Positions 16,838-24,246 of a stretch of DNA of 64,000 nucleotides are shown piece after piece; position 1 is the stretch's first letter; every line of letters starts with the position of its first letter. Source of the stretch: Promicromonospora sukumoe 327MFSha3.1. GTDB lineage: Bacteria; Actinomycetota; Actinomycetes; Actinomycetales; Cellulomonadaceae. Under the pieces are notes generated by a model. The model saw nothing but the letters and a program-made list of their open reading frames with translations, made no database searches and was not told the DNA's origin. The position numbers and the translations under genes were made by a program. The DNA lies in NCBI RefSeq assembly GCF_000385135.1, contig NZ_ARQM01000010.1, forward strand, positions 1,922,001 to 1,986,000. The letters run 5' to 3'.

Positions 16838-17818
16838 TCAGGCGCCGGGCGCGGCTTTCACCTGGTCTTTCGCCCCGGCCTTCGTTCCTACCTCGGTCTT
16901 CGCGCCGGCGGCGACCGACTCCGTGACAGCGTCCAGCGCCTCCCGCAGCCCCGCGGCCGCACCCTCGGCCTGCGCCTGGGCCGCGATGGCGGCGACGCGG
17001 GCCTGCTCGGCCTCCGCGGCCTGCCCGCGTGCGGCCTCCAGCGTGTCCCGCGAGGCGGTGAGCTCACCCTCCAGCCGGGCGACGGCCGCCTCCGCGGCGG
17101 ACCGGCCGGTCTCCGCTGCCGCGCGGTCCCGGTTCGCCTGCGCGACGTCGCCCCGGGCGGCCTCCAGCGCGGCGCGCACGTCCGTCAGCGACTCCCGCAG
17201 CCCGACGGCGGCGCCCTCGGCCTGAGCGCGGGCTGACTCGGCCTCGGACCGGGCACGCTCGGCGGCCGTGGCCGCGGCCCGGTCCCGCGCGAGCTCCTCG
17301 CGCACCGCCTCCAGCGCCTGCTGGGCGGCGGCGAGCTCACCCTCCAGCCGGGCGGCCGACGTCGCCGCCTCGGTGCGGGCCTCCTCGGCCGCGGCCCGCT
17401 CGTCCTGGGCCGTGCGTACGTGCTCCCGCGCGGTCTCCAGGAGCGCACGGAACTGCGCGAGCTCGGCGTCGGCCTCGTCCACGCGCGCCGCCAGGGCGTC
17501 CGCCTCGCCCACGACGGCACTCAGCGCCTCCTCCGACGCCGCGGTGGCCGCCTCGTGCTCCGTGCGCGCCGCCTCGATCGCCGCACCCCACAGGGCCTCC
17601 AGGCCCCGGTCCGCCAGAGAGCTCACCGCGGCGGGCAGCTCAGGGAGCGCCGAGCGTGCGTCGCTCTCGGCGGCCCTCGTCTCGCGCCACTCCCGCAGGT
17701 ACTTCGTGGCTGTCGCGTTCGAGCACCCGGCGCGCTCGCGCACGTTGGTCACCGTGACCGCCACCCCGTCGGCCGCCAGGGCGTCCGCCGCCTGGAAGAC
17801 CCGTTCCTTGTCCCGCAC
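16838..17818 (-). CDS. KfrA-like DNA-binding coiled-coil protein
   Basis: A 326-aa protein with an N-terminal KfrA-type winged helix domain (MRDKERVFQAADALAADGVAVTVTNVRERAGCSNATATKYLREWRE split over residues 1-46) and a long Ala/Glu/Arg-rich coiled coil (about 85-300), then a Lys/Ala-rich tail. KfrA proteins are autorepressing DNA-binding proteins best known from plasmid maintenance regions, where the coil promotes filament-like assembly. The repeated pattern RxAAExxRxEAxxxxARLEGELxA suggests internal duplication of the coil. GTG 17818 follows GGGGAA. A repeat-rich candidate operator lies about 105 bp upstream. No parA/parB partners are seen, so the role here is open. Confidence 0.75.
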   Translation of the reverse strand: MRDKERVFQAADALAADGVAVTVTNVRERAGCSNATATKYLREWRETRAAESDARSALPELPAAVSSLADRGLEALWGAAIEAARTEHEAATAASEEALSAVVGEADALAARVDEADAELAQFRALLETAREHVRTAQDERAAAEEARTEAATSAARLEGELAAAQQALEAVREELARDRAAATAAERARSEAESARAQAEGAAVGLRESLTDVRAALEAARGDVAQANRDRAAAETGRSAAEAAVARLEGELTASRDTLEAARGQAAEAEQARVAAIAAQAQAEGAAAGLREALDAVTESVAAGAKTEVGTKAGAKDQVKAAPGA

Positions 17819-17919
17819 GTTGTTCCCCGCTCAAGTCGTCGTGTCGATGTCCGCGATCGGACGGCAGCCGATCTCCAGCCCCATGTTTTTCGCCGCCGTA
17901 GCGCTCCTCGTAGTAGTAC

Positions 17920-17941
17920 GAGTAGTAGCGTAATACTACTC
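17920..17941. promoter_or_regulatory. Candidate KfrA-type operator
   Basis: An 8-bp inverted repeat GAGTAGTA-N6-TACTACTC, preceded on its left by further TAGTAG units (17911-17916) and followed by CCTAC. The repeated AGTAGT units look like multiple half-sites for an autoregulating repressor. Confidence 0.5.
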
Positions 17942-17963
17942 CTACTTTCGCTCCGCAAACTAC

Positions 17964-17988
17964 GCACCCGCTTTCCTGAAGCGGGTGC
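17964..17988 (-). terminator. Hairpin between the PPOX operon and the KfrA-like gene
   Basis: A perfect 10-bp stem (17964-17973 with 17979-17988) and a 5-nt loop, 150 bp after the PPOX gene stop on the minus strand; it probably ends the NmrA-like/PPOX operon before the KfrA-like promoter. Confidence 0.5.
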
Positions 17989-18139
17989 GCAGAGAGTTCG
18001 AAAATGGCTGAGTAGCAACGATCTGAGCCGCTCGGAGAGGCACTACTCCGCGCTCAGAGAGCAGATAGTGAGCACAGAATCCACGACGAATCCTGCTCGG
18101 ATCCCCGGCCGGGTCGGTCGTGACTCCCCGTGCGTCACA

Positions 18140-18565
18140 TCAGGACGCGTACCGGCGCACGCTCTCCGGGTGGATGACGACGCGCAGCAGGTCGACCCGC
18201 AGCATCCCCGCGAGAGCCTCGGCCCGGGCGGGGTCCCCGAGGTCCCAGTAGCGGGCCGCGAGGCGGGACGCCAGGTCCCGGGCGCCGTCGGCCTCCACCG
18301 TGGCGCGGCCGGCGACGGAGACCCAGTGCTCGCCCTCGCCCACGGGGGCCGCGACCACGAGCGACGCACGCGGGTCGCGCTCCAGGCGCCGCACCTTGAG
18401 CGAGTCCCGCTCCGTGAAGAGCTGGACGGTCCCGTCCGCGGCGGCCTCGAACCAGACGGGCCGCGGCTGGGGTGGCTGAGCCGGTCCGGCCACGGAGAGG
18501 AACCCGTGCAGGGGACGGGCGAGGAGCTCGAGGTCCTCGGTGGTCAGCAGGCTGGTGTCGCTCAT
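18140..18565 (-). CDS. PPOX-class (pyridoxamine 5'-phosphate oxidase fold) oxidoreductase
   Basis: A 141-aa split-barrel flavin- or F420-binding protein: HGFLSVAGPAQPPQPRPVWFEAAADGTVQLFTERDSLKVRRLERDPRASLVV is the typical core, followed by GEHWVSVAGRATVE. Members reduce quinones or other electrophiles with F420H2 or FMN; cofactor choice cannot be told here. ATG 18565 follows GAGAGGAC at a good distance. It lies 41 bp behind the NmrA-like reductase and both are probably controlled by the divergent AraC-type regulator. Confidence 0.82.
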   Translation of the reverse strand: MSDTSLLTTEDLELLARPLHGFLSVAGPAQPPQPRPVWFEAAADGTVQLFTERDSLKVRRLERDPRASLVVAAPVGEGEHWVSVAGRATVEADGARDLASRLAARYWDLGDPARAEALAGMLRVDLLRVVIHPESVRRYAS

Positions 18566-18606
18566 GGCAGTCCTCTCAGGAGATCTTCGGATGGTCGTTC
18601 GGGAGG

Positions 18607-19443
18607 TCAGGAACGCCACGCACCCGCCGCCGCGGCCCGCACGACGTACTCCTCGAAGGCACGGGGCGGCCGCCCCAGCACCGTCTCGACGTCGCCGGTC
18701 GGCCCGGCCAGCAGCCCGCGTTCCATCAGCACGAACATCTCGGCGACGTGGTGGGCGTCGTCCTCGCCCAGGCCCGCCTCGACGAGCGCCGCACGGTACG
18801 CGGCGGGGGAGACCTGCCGGTAGGTGACGGGCAGGTCGGCCGCCCGGGCGATCAGGTCGACGGCCTCGGCGAAGGTCACCCCGCGCGGCCCGGTCAGCTC
18901 GTAGGTGCGCCCGGCGTGCCGTCCGGGCTCGGTCAGCACCGCCGCCGCGACGTCGGCGACGTCCTCGAGGTCGACGAAGGGCTCCGGGACGCTCCCTGCC
19001 GGGAGCGCCAGCTCGCCGGCGACCAGCGGGGCGTGGAAGAGGTCCTCGTCGAAGTTCTGGTCGAAGTTCGACGCGCGCAGCACCGTCCATTCCAGGGCCG
19101 AGCCCCGTACGGCGTCCTCGGCCGAGCGCATGTCCAGCCCGAACGGGGAGTCGCCCCACGTGTCGGCGCCGCGGCCCGAGAGCAGGACCAGGCGCCGCAC
19201 GCCGGCGTCCTCGGCGCGGGCCACGAACTCGTGGACCGGTCCGGGCACGGACGGCGGCACCACGTAGACGGTGCCGATGTCGTGCAGCACCTGCTCCCAG
19301 CCGTTCGGGTCGGACCAGTCGAAGCGCGCCCGGCTGGACCGTGAGGCGGCACGTACCTGCGTGCCGGCCAGCCGCAGCCGGGCCGCGACCCGTCGGCCGG
19401 TCTTGCCGGTGGCGCCGAGGACGAGGGTGGTGTCGTTGCTCAT
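18607..19443 (-). CDS. NmrA-like NAD(P)-binding protein
   Basis: A 278-aa atypical short-chain dehydrogenase. The Rossmann fingerprint LVLGATGKTGRRVAARL opens the protein, then VYVVPPSVPG and LVLLSGRGADTW; the family's active-site YxxxK is absent as usual for NmrA/NAD(P)H azoreductase-like proteins, which act as redox sensors or reductases. ATG 19443 starts the Rossmann strand directly. The frame is open upstream but that part would lie inside the AraC gene. It forms an operon with the PPOX gene and faces the AraC gene across 82 bp holding a direct repeat. Confidence 0.83.
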   Translation of the reverse strand: MSNDTTLVLGATGKTGRRVAARLRLAGTQVRAASRSSRARFDWSDPNGWEQVLHDIGTVYVVPPSVPGPVHEFVARAEDAGVRRLVLLSGRGADTWGDSPFGLDMRSAEDAVRGSALEWTVLRASNFDQNFDEDLFHAPLVAGELALPAGSVPEPFVDLEDVADVAAAVLTEPGRHAGRTYELTGPRGVTFAEAVDLIARAADLPVTYRQVSPAAYRAALVEAGLGEDDAHHVAEMFVLMERGLLAGPTGDVETVLGRPPRAFEEYVVRAAAAGAWRS

Positions 19444-19476
19444 GCCACCGATCCAACGGCACCCGTTCGGACGAAT

Positions 19477-19505
19477 CCATGGGTAAAGCGCCAGATCCCA
19501 TGGGT
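19477..19505. promoter_or_regulatory. Direct-repeat operator for the AraC-type regulator
   Basis: CCATGGGT occurs twice in direct orientation, at 19477-19484 and 19498-19505, exactly 21 bp apart, that is two helical turns. This is the geometry of AraC-family half-sites, and it lies between the divergent NmrA-like and AraC genes. Confidence 0.55.
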
Positions 19506-19525
19506 GATCGTCTAGCCTCGGTGGG

Positions 19526-20490
19526 ATGGACGCCTTCAGTGACCTGATCCGCGGGGTGCGCGCCCACGGCTCCCTGTTCGGCAGCTCGACCCTGACCCCT
19601 CCCTGGTCCCTGCACTTCGTGGACGGCGCGCCGCTGACCCTGTGCACGGTCCTGGGCGGCGACGGGTGGGTCGTCCCCGAGCAGGGTCCGGCCGTGCTGC
19701 TGCGCGCCGGGCAGACGGTCGTCGTGCGCGGCCCCGAGACGTTCACCTTCGTCGACGAGGTCGGGACGTCGGCCGAGCCGGTCGCGTGCGGCGAGTTCTG
19801 CGCGACGCCCGAGCTGGGCGGGACCCGGCACCGGCTCGGCTGGCACGACGACGTCGACACCCCGGGCAGGCCCGGCGCGACCACCCTGATCGTCGGCGCC
19901 TACCCGGTCCGCGGCGAGATCAGCCGACGCCTGCTGGACGCGCTGCCCCGGTGCTGCGCGTGGGCGCCGGGGGCACCTCCGACGCCGTCCTGGAGCACCT
20001 CGCTGCCGAGCTCGCCGTCGACACCCCGGGCCAGCAGGTGGTGCTCGACCGGCTCCTGGACTGGATGCTGGTCTGCACGCTGCGCGACTGGTTCGACCGG
20101 CCCGGCGGCGAGCCCCCGCGCTGGTGGGCCGCGCAGCGGGACCCGGTGGTCGGCGACGCGCTGCGCCTGCTGCACGCCGAGCCCGCGGCGCCCTGGACGG
20201 TCGGCTCGCTGGCCGACCGGACCGGCGTCTCGCGCTCCACCCTGGCCAAGCGGTTCGCCGACCAGGTCGGCGAACCGCCGCTGACCTACCTGACCCGCTG
20301 GCGCATGACGCTCGCGGCGGACCTCCTGACCGACCGCGAGGCGGCGACCGTGGCCCAGGTCGCGCGCGCCGTCGGCTACACCGACGCGTTCGCGTTCAGC
20401 GCCGCGTTCAAGCGGACGCGGGGCATGAGCCCGAGCGTCTGGGCCGCCCGCGGGTTAGACCCGGCGCCTACCGGTGCGGGACGTCCCTGA
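19526..20490 (+). pseudogene. AraC-family regulator with cupin domain, broken by a one-base frameshift
   Basis: Together two frames encode a full AraC/XylS regulator: residues 1-140 form the AraC-type cupin ligand domain (MDAFSDLIRGVRAHGSLFGS to RGEISRRLLDALP), and the second frame carries the rest (PVLRVGAGGTSDAVLEHLAAEL) and two helix-turn-helix motifs (GSLADRTGVSRSTLAKRF; VAQVARAVGYTDAFAFSAAFKR). The frames meet at a run of four C at 19946-19949; one extra C would restore DALPPVLRVGAG. Either the gene is inactivated or the assembly lost a base. It lies divergent from the NmrA/PPOX operon, its likely target, and overlaps the convergent esterase gene by 23 bp. Confidence 0.8.
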
Positions 20491-21688
20491 CGAACACGAT
20501 CGCGTCGGTCTCTGCGAGGTCGGCCGGGTCCAGGGGCGCGTACCCGAACCAAGGGGAGACGCGGGCCGCGAGCGCCGCCCCGCCGTCGGCTCCCGCGCGG
20601 TGCAGCGCTGCCGGCCCACGCGGATCCACGAGGACCTCGTCCCGGCCGAGCCCGTACAGCAGCCCCTCGACCGTGTCCGGCTCCGGCGCCTCCACGCCCT
20701 GGTCCCGCAGCGTCCCGAGCGCCGTGGCCACGAACGCGTACCGGTCGCCGAGCCGGGTGCTGACGAGTGCGCCGGCGCCCCACCACTCCAGGCGTGGGTG
20801 GTCCCACATGGCCATGGTGCTGCGTCCCCGCTGCAGGTGGCTGTTGTGGGCGCTCACCAGCGCGGGTCCGCGTTCGGCCAGGGCGAGCAGGTTGTCGGCG
20901 ATCATCGCGTCGCGGATCCCGAGCAGGCGGGTCATGCGGGCGGGCGACGGGTCTGCCATCCAGAAGTGGTAGCGCAGCAGGCCGGTGGCGGTGCGTGCGT
21001 ACAGGTGGGCCCGGTCCCGCTCCTGGGGCGTGGAGCCGGCCAGGAGCTGCGGGGCGTGCGTCTCCAGGAGGGTCGCCAGGTCGTCGGCGAGCAGGCGCAG
21101 CTCCCTCGCCTCGGCGGACTGTCCCACCGACCGCGCGGGGTCCATCATCGCGGCGGGCTCGGTCCAGCGGTCGTCCGGGCCGATCATGCGGTCCAGGACG
21201 TCGGCTGTGCAGGGCAGCAGGTCGGCGTCCACGCGGGCGGACAGGTAGTCGTGCAGCGCGACGAGGGCCGCGCGGGGGCTGGCGGCCGCCGAGATCTCCA
21301 GCGGCCCGTCGGCGCCGGCGAAGCGGACGTGCTCCGCGGCCGGCCGGCCCTCGTTGTGGGCGCGCATCCAGGCCACGAGCTCGCGGTTGCCGGGGTACGC
21401 GCCCCACTCGTGGCTCAGGCCGCGCGCCAGCACGTCGTCGAGGTCGCCCCGGCCGGTCGTCACGTAGTCGTCGACGAGCAGGCCGGCGAGGCAGTCGGTC
21501 TCCAGGGCGATCGTGCGGTAGCCGTGCTGTTCCACGAGCTCGCGGAACAGGGCGTTGCGCGTCCGAAGCAGGTCCGGCGCGCCGTGGGTGGGCTCGCCGA
21601 GGGCCAGGATCCGGGGCCGGTCCCTCAGCAGGGCCAGCACGGAGGCGGCGTCGACGGGATGAACGGTGTCCTCGATGTCTCTCACCAT
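20468..21688 (-). CDS. Erythromycin esterase-like hydrolase
   Basis: A 406-aa member of the erythromycin esterase family, enzymes that open the macrolactone ring of 14-membered macrolides; related proteins act on other substrates. Family landmarks are present: Glu32 and His35 in LGEPTHG, Glu63 in ALETD, VRFAGADGP near 121-129, RDAMIADN near 259-266, and His281/His284 in SAHNSHLQRG. The gene is divergent from a double-MerR regulator across 58 bp that hold an inverted repeat. Whether erythromycin is a substrate cannot be decided from sequence, so the resistance role is inference. Confidence 0.83.
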   Translation of the reverse strand: MVRDIEDTVHPVDAASVLALLRDRPRILALGEPTHGAPDLLRTRNALFRELVEQHGYRTIALETDCLAGLLVDDYVTTGRGDLDDVLARGLSHEWGAYPGNRELVAWMRAHNEGRPAAEHVRFAGADGPLEISAAASPRAALVALHDYLSARVDADLLPCTADVLDRMIGPDDRWTEPAAMMDPARSVGQSAEARELRLLADDLATLLETHAPQLLAGSTPQERDRAHLYARTATGLLRYHFWMADPSPARMTRLLGIRDAMIADNLLALAERGPALVSAHNSHLQRGRSTMAMWDHPRLEWWGAGALVSTRLGDRYAFVATALGTLRDQGVEAPEPDTVEGLLYGLGRDEVLVDPRGPAALHRAGADGGAALAARVSPWFGYAPLDPADLAETDAIVFVRDVPHR

Positions 21689-21692
21689 TCCC

Positions 21693-21708
21693 TCAACGGT
21701 ATCGTTGA
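21693..21708. promoter_or_regulatory. Inverted repeat between esterase-like and MerR genes
   Basis: TCAACG-N4-CGTTGA forms a perfect palindrome in the 58-bp divergent promoter region, followed by CTCAGTTGAG. This is the expected place for the MerR-type regulator to act on both genes. Confidence 0.5.
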
Positions 21709-21746
21709 AGGCTCAGTTGAGACCTGGCCCTGGAACGGAGCGTTGG

Positions 21747-22526
21747 GTGGCGCAGAACTTTCAAACGGGTGTCCGGCTGCGGCCGGTCGACCTGGCCCGT
21801 GGGCACGGTCTGTCCACGCAGGCGGTCCGCAACTACGAGGACGCCGGCATCCTCCCCGCCACCGACCGCACGCCCGCCGGCTACCGCGCCTACACGCCCC
21901 GGCACGCCCGGGCGCTGCGCGCCTTCCTGGCCCTGGTCCCCGGGCACGGCCACCCGGTCGCGGCCGCGATCATGCGTGCGGTGCACGACGGCGCCGTCGG
22001 CGAGGCCTTCCGGCTGATCGACGAGAGCCACGCGCTGCTCCTGGAGGACCGCCGGACGCTCCGCGCCGTCGAGGACGCCCTGCGCGACCTGGACGCCACG
22101 ACTGCCGGACCGCCGTCCGCCCGGCCGGCCCCGCGGACCGAGCCGCAGGACACGTTCATCGGCCCCCTCGCGGCGCAGTTGCGCATCCGGCCCGCCACCC
22201 TGCGCACCTGGGAGCGCGCGGGCCTGGTGCGCCCGCGCCGCGACCCGCAGACCGGCTACCGGGTCTACGACGCCGCCGCGGTGCGCGACGCCCGCCTGAC
22301 GCACCAGCTCCGCCGCGGCGGCTACCTGCTGGAGCAGATCGTGCCGCTGATCGAGCGGGTGCGGACGGCCGGCGGCCTCGCGCCCCTGGAGGCGACCCTG
22401 GCGGAGTGGCAAAGCCGCCTCACCGACCGCGGCCGGGCCATGCTCGCCGGGGCCGCCGCCCTGGAGGCCTACCTCGCCGCAGGAACCGGCCTCACCGGCC
22501 GGCCCGCAGCCGCGCCGCCTGCTTGA
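21747..22526 (+). CDS. Double-domain MerR regulator (TioE-like)
   Basis: A 259-aa regulator with two MerR-type DNA-binding domains: LRPVDLARGHGLSTQAVRNYEDAGILP (about 10-36) and LRIRPATLRTWERAGLVRPRRDPQTGYRVY (about 148-178), each followed by helical segments. Two MerR domains in one chain is the architecture called TioE in actinobacteria. GTG 21747 is chosen for the CGGAG sequence before it and because upstream codons would run through the divergent promoter. It probably controls the erythromycin esterase-like gene. It overlaps the convergent sigma gene by 35 bp. Confidence 0.82.
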   Translation: MAQNFQTGVRLRPVDLARGHGLSTQAVRNYEDAGILPATDRTPAGYRAYTPRHARALRAFLALVPGHGHPVAAAIMRAVHDGAVGEAFRLIDESHALLLEDRRTLRAVEDALRDLDATTAGPPSARPAPRTEPQDTFIGPLAAQLRIRPATLRTWERAGLVRPRRDPQTGYRVYDAAAVRDARLTHQLRRGGYLLEQIVPLIERVRTAGGLAPLEATLAEWQSRLTDRGRAMLAGAAALEAYLAAGTGLTGRPAAAPPA

Positions 22527-23661
22527 TCAGGTGCGTGCGCTCGGCGGCGCTGGTCGCCCGGTCCGCGGCGGACGTGTAGTGGCGCACCGCAAGCTCGGTG
22601 TCGTCGGCGCGCTCGTACAGGTGGGCCGCGACGGCGTCCCACCGGGACAGGCCCGGGTCGACGTCGGCCAGCGCGGCCAGGCCGGCGCGCGGGCCGTCCA
22701 CCTGCCCCACGGCGACGGCGCGGTTGAGCGCGACGACGGGGCTGTCCGTGAGCCCGGCGAGCTCGTCGTACCACTGCAGGATCTGCGGCCAGTCCGTCTC
22801 GGCGGCGACGGGGGCGTCGTCGTGCAGGGCGGCGATGGCCGCCTGGGCCTGGTACTGGCCGAGGTGGTCGCGGGACAGGGCGGTCTGGAGCACGTCGACG
22901 CCCTCGGTGATCATCGCCGTGTCCCACAGCGTCCGGTCCTGCTCGTCGAGCGGCACCAGCTCGCCGGACGCGGTGTACCGGGCGCCGCGTCGCGCGTGGT
23001 GCAGCAGCATCAGGGCCAGCAGCCCGGCGATCTCGGGGTCGGCCCCCTCGGGCCGGGCCGCCGAGGACACGGTGAGCTGGCGGGTGAGCCGGATCGCCTC
23101 GTCGGCCAGCGAGATCTCGCCCGTGAAGCCCTCGTTGAAGATCAGGTACAGCACGTGCAGCACCGCGCGGACGTCGCCGGGCGTGTCGAACCGCTCGCCG
23201 GTGATGGTGCGCTTGGCGCGCGAGATCCGCTGCGCCATCGTGGCCTCGGGGACCAGGAACGCCCGCGCGATCTGCGCCGTCGTCAGCCCGCCCACGGCCC
23301 GGAGCGTCAGCGCGATGGCCGACGCCGGGCTGAGCGCCGGGTGGCAGCAGCGGCTCAGGAGCAGCAGCGTGTCGTCCGACTGCTCGGTGGGGCCCTGCGG
23401 CGGCTCGTCACCCAACCGTTCCTCGCGGCGCCGCCGGGCGGCCTCGGACCGCTGGAGGTCGATCAGCTTGCGGCCGGCCACCCGCAGCAGCCACGCCTTG
23501 GGGTCGTCCGGCGCCTCGTCGGGCCAGTGCCGCACGGCCTCGATCAGGGCCTCCTGGACGGCGTCCTCGGCCGTCGCGAAGTCTGCTCCGCGACGGACGA
23601 GGACGCCGAGGACCTGCGGTGCGAGCGTCCGCACCCGGTCGTTCACCGCGTCGTGGTCCAC
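22492..23661 (-). CDS. ECF42-type RNA polymerase sigma factor with C-terminal TPR-like domain
   Basis: A 389-aa extracytoplasmic-function-like sigma factor. Region 2 is visible in FATAEDAVQEALIEAVRHWPDEAPDDPKAWLLRVAGRKLIDLQR, region 4 in LTLRAVGGLTTAQIARAFLVPEATMAQRISRAKRTI, and a long C-terminal extension (about 190-389) ends in helical repeats (AVAAHLYERADDTELAVRHYTSAA). This arrangement defines group ECF42, which lacks an anti-sigma factor and is instead linked to DGPF-domain proteins; one is encoded 25 bp upstream in the same operon. GTG and ATG alternatives are not needed, as the start gives the usual length. Confidence 0.9.
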   Translation of the reverse strand: MDHDAVNDRVRTLAPQVLGVLVRRGADFATAEDAVQEALIEAVRHWPDEAPDDPKAWLLRVAGRKLIDLQRSEAARRRREERLGDEPPQGPTEQSDDTLLLLSRCCHPALSPASAIALTLRAVGGLTTAQIARAFLVPEATMAQRISRAKRTITGERFDTPGDVRAVLHVLYLIFNEGFTGEISLADEAIRLTRQLTVSSAARPEGADPEIAGLLALMLLHHARRGARYTASGELVPLDEQDRTLWDTAMITEGVDVLQTALSRDHLGQYQAQAAIAALHDDAPVAAETDWPQILQWYDELAGLTDSPVVALNRAVAVGQVDGPRAGLAALADVDPGLSRWDAVAAHLYERADDTELAVRHYTSAADRATSAAERTHLIKQAARLRAGR

Positions 23662-23686
23662 GTCCAGCCTTCCTCGGCCCGCCGGC

Positions 23687-24103
23687 TCACTCGGAGATCG
23701 TCAGGTCCTCGCCGAGGAACGGCCGCACCTCGAGCCACTCGTAGATCGGCTTGCCGCCGACGCCGGGCGCTGCGGACAGCTCGGCCGCCGCCTCGTAGGC
23801 GCGCTCCTGGGACTCGACGTCGATGATCATCCAGCCGGCGATGAGGTCCTTGGTCTCCGCGAACGGCCCGTCCGTCACCGGCGGGCGGCCCTCGCCGCCG
23901 TACCGCACGAACGTGCCCTCCGGCGAGAGCGCGCCCTCGCCCACGAACTCACCGCTCTCGGTCAGCTTCTCGGCGAACCGGCGCATGTAGTCGATGTGCT
24001 CGGTGATCTCCTGCGGGCTCCACTGGTCCATCGGCACGTCCGTGCCGGGCACCCACTCGGGGCCGCCGCGCCGGTAGTGCTTCAGCAGCAGGTACTTCGC
24101 CAT
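23687..24103 (-). CDS. DGPF/YciI-family protein
   Basis: A 138-aa YCII-related ferredoxin-like fold protein with the diagnostic PVTDGPFAETKDLIAGW motif (about 81-97). DGPF proteins are the conserved partners and targets of ECF42 sigma factors; their biochemical activity is unknown. The ATG at 24103 is preceded by GGGAGA. It is first in a two-gene operon with the ECF42 gene, and an ECF42-type promoter sequence is found about 83 bp upstream, so positive autoregulation is likely. A 16-bp GC palindrome (24123-24138) lies in its leader. Confidence 0.88.
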   Translation of the reverse strand: MAKYLLLKHYRRGGPEWVPGTDVPMDQWSPQEITEHIDYMRRFAEKLTESGEFVGEGALSPEGTFVRYGGEGRPPVTDGPFAETKDLIAGWMIIDVESQERAYEAAAELSAAPGVGGKPIYEWLEVRPFLGEDLTISE

Positions 24104-24185
24104 GGTTGTCTCCCTGGGTCACGGGCCCCGCGGGGCCCTGCGTCGTGGACGCGGTACGGACGCGGTTCCGCGCCCTCGACCCTAG

Positions 24186-24212
24186 GACGGAGCCCTCGTC
24201 GGGTTCTCGACA
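24186..24212 (-). promoter_or_regulatory. Predicted ECF42 promoter
   Basis: On the minus strand TGTCGA (24212-24207), 17 bases, CGTC (24189-24186). Published ECF42 promoters have TGTCGA at -35 and CG[A/T]C at -10, so the match is complete. It drives the DGPF-sigma operon. Confidence 0.6.
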
Positions 24213-24246
24213 TCAGGATCACCGATTCCCGAGAAAAAAGTTCGGG

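Larger units (their letters stand above)
17819..18139. other. Intergenic region upstream of the KfrA-like gene
   Basis: This 321-bp gap has no convincing gene. It is A/T-richer than its surroundings and holds the GTAGTA/TACTAC repeat cluster (17909-17946), a 10-bp hairpin (17964-17988) and a weaker inverted repeat near 18023-18057. Confidence 0.45.

Noticed and set aside
20474-22579. A 701-codon plus-strand frame over the esterase-like and MerR genes
   Set aside because: It is the shadow of two well-supported genes and lacks any recognisable motif.
24123-24138. GGGCCCCGCGGGGCCC as a terminator
   Set aside because: It lies in the leader of the DGPF gene between the predicted ECF42 promoter and the ATG, so it cannot end the operon; it is noted there only as a leader hairpin.
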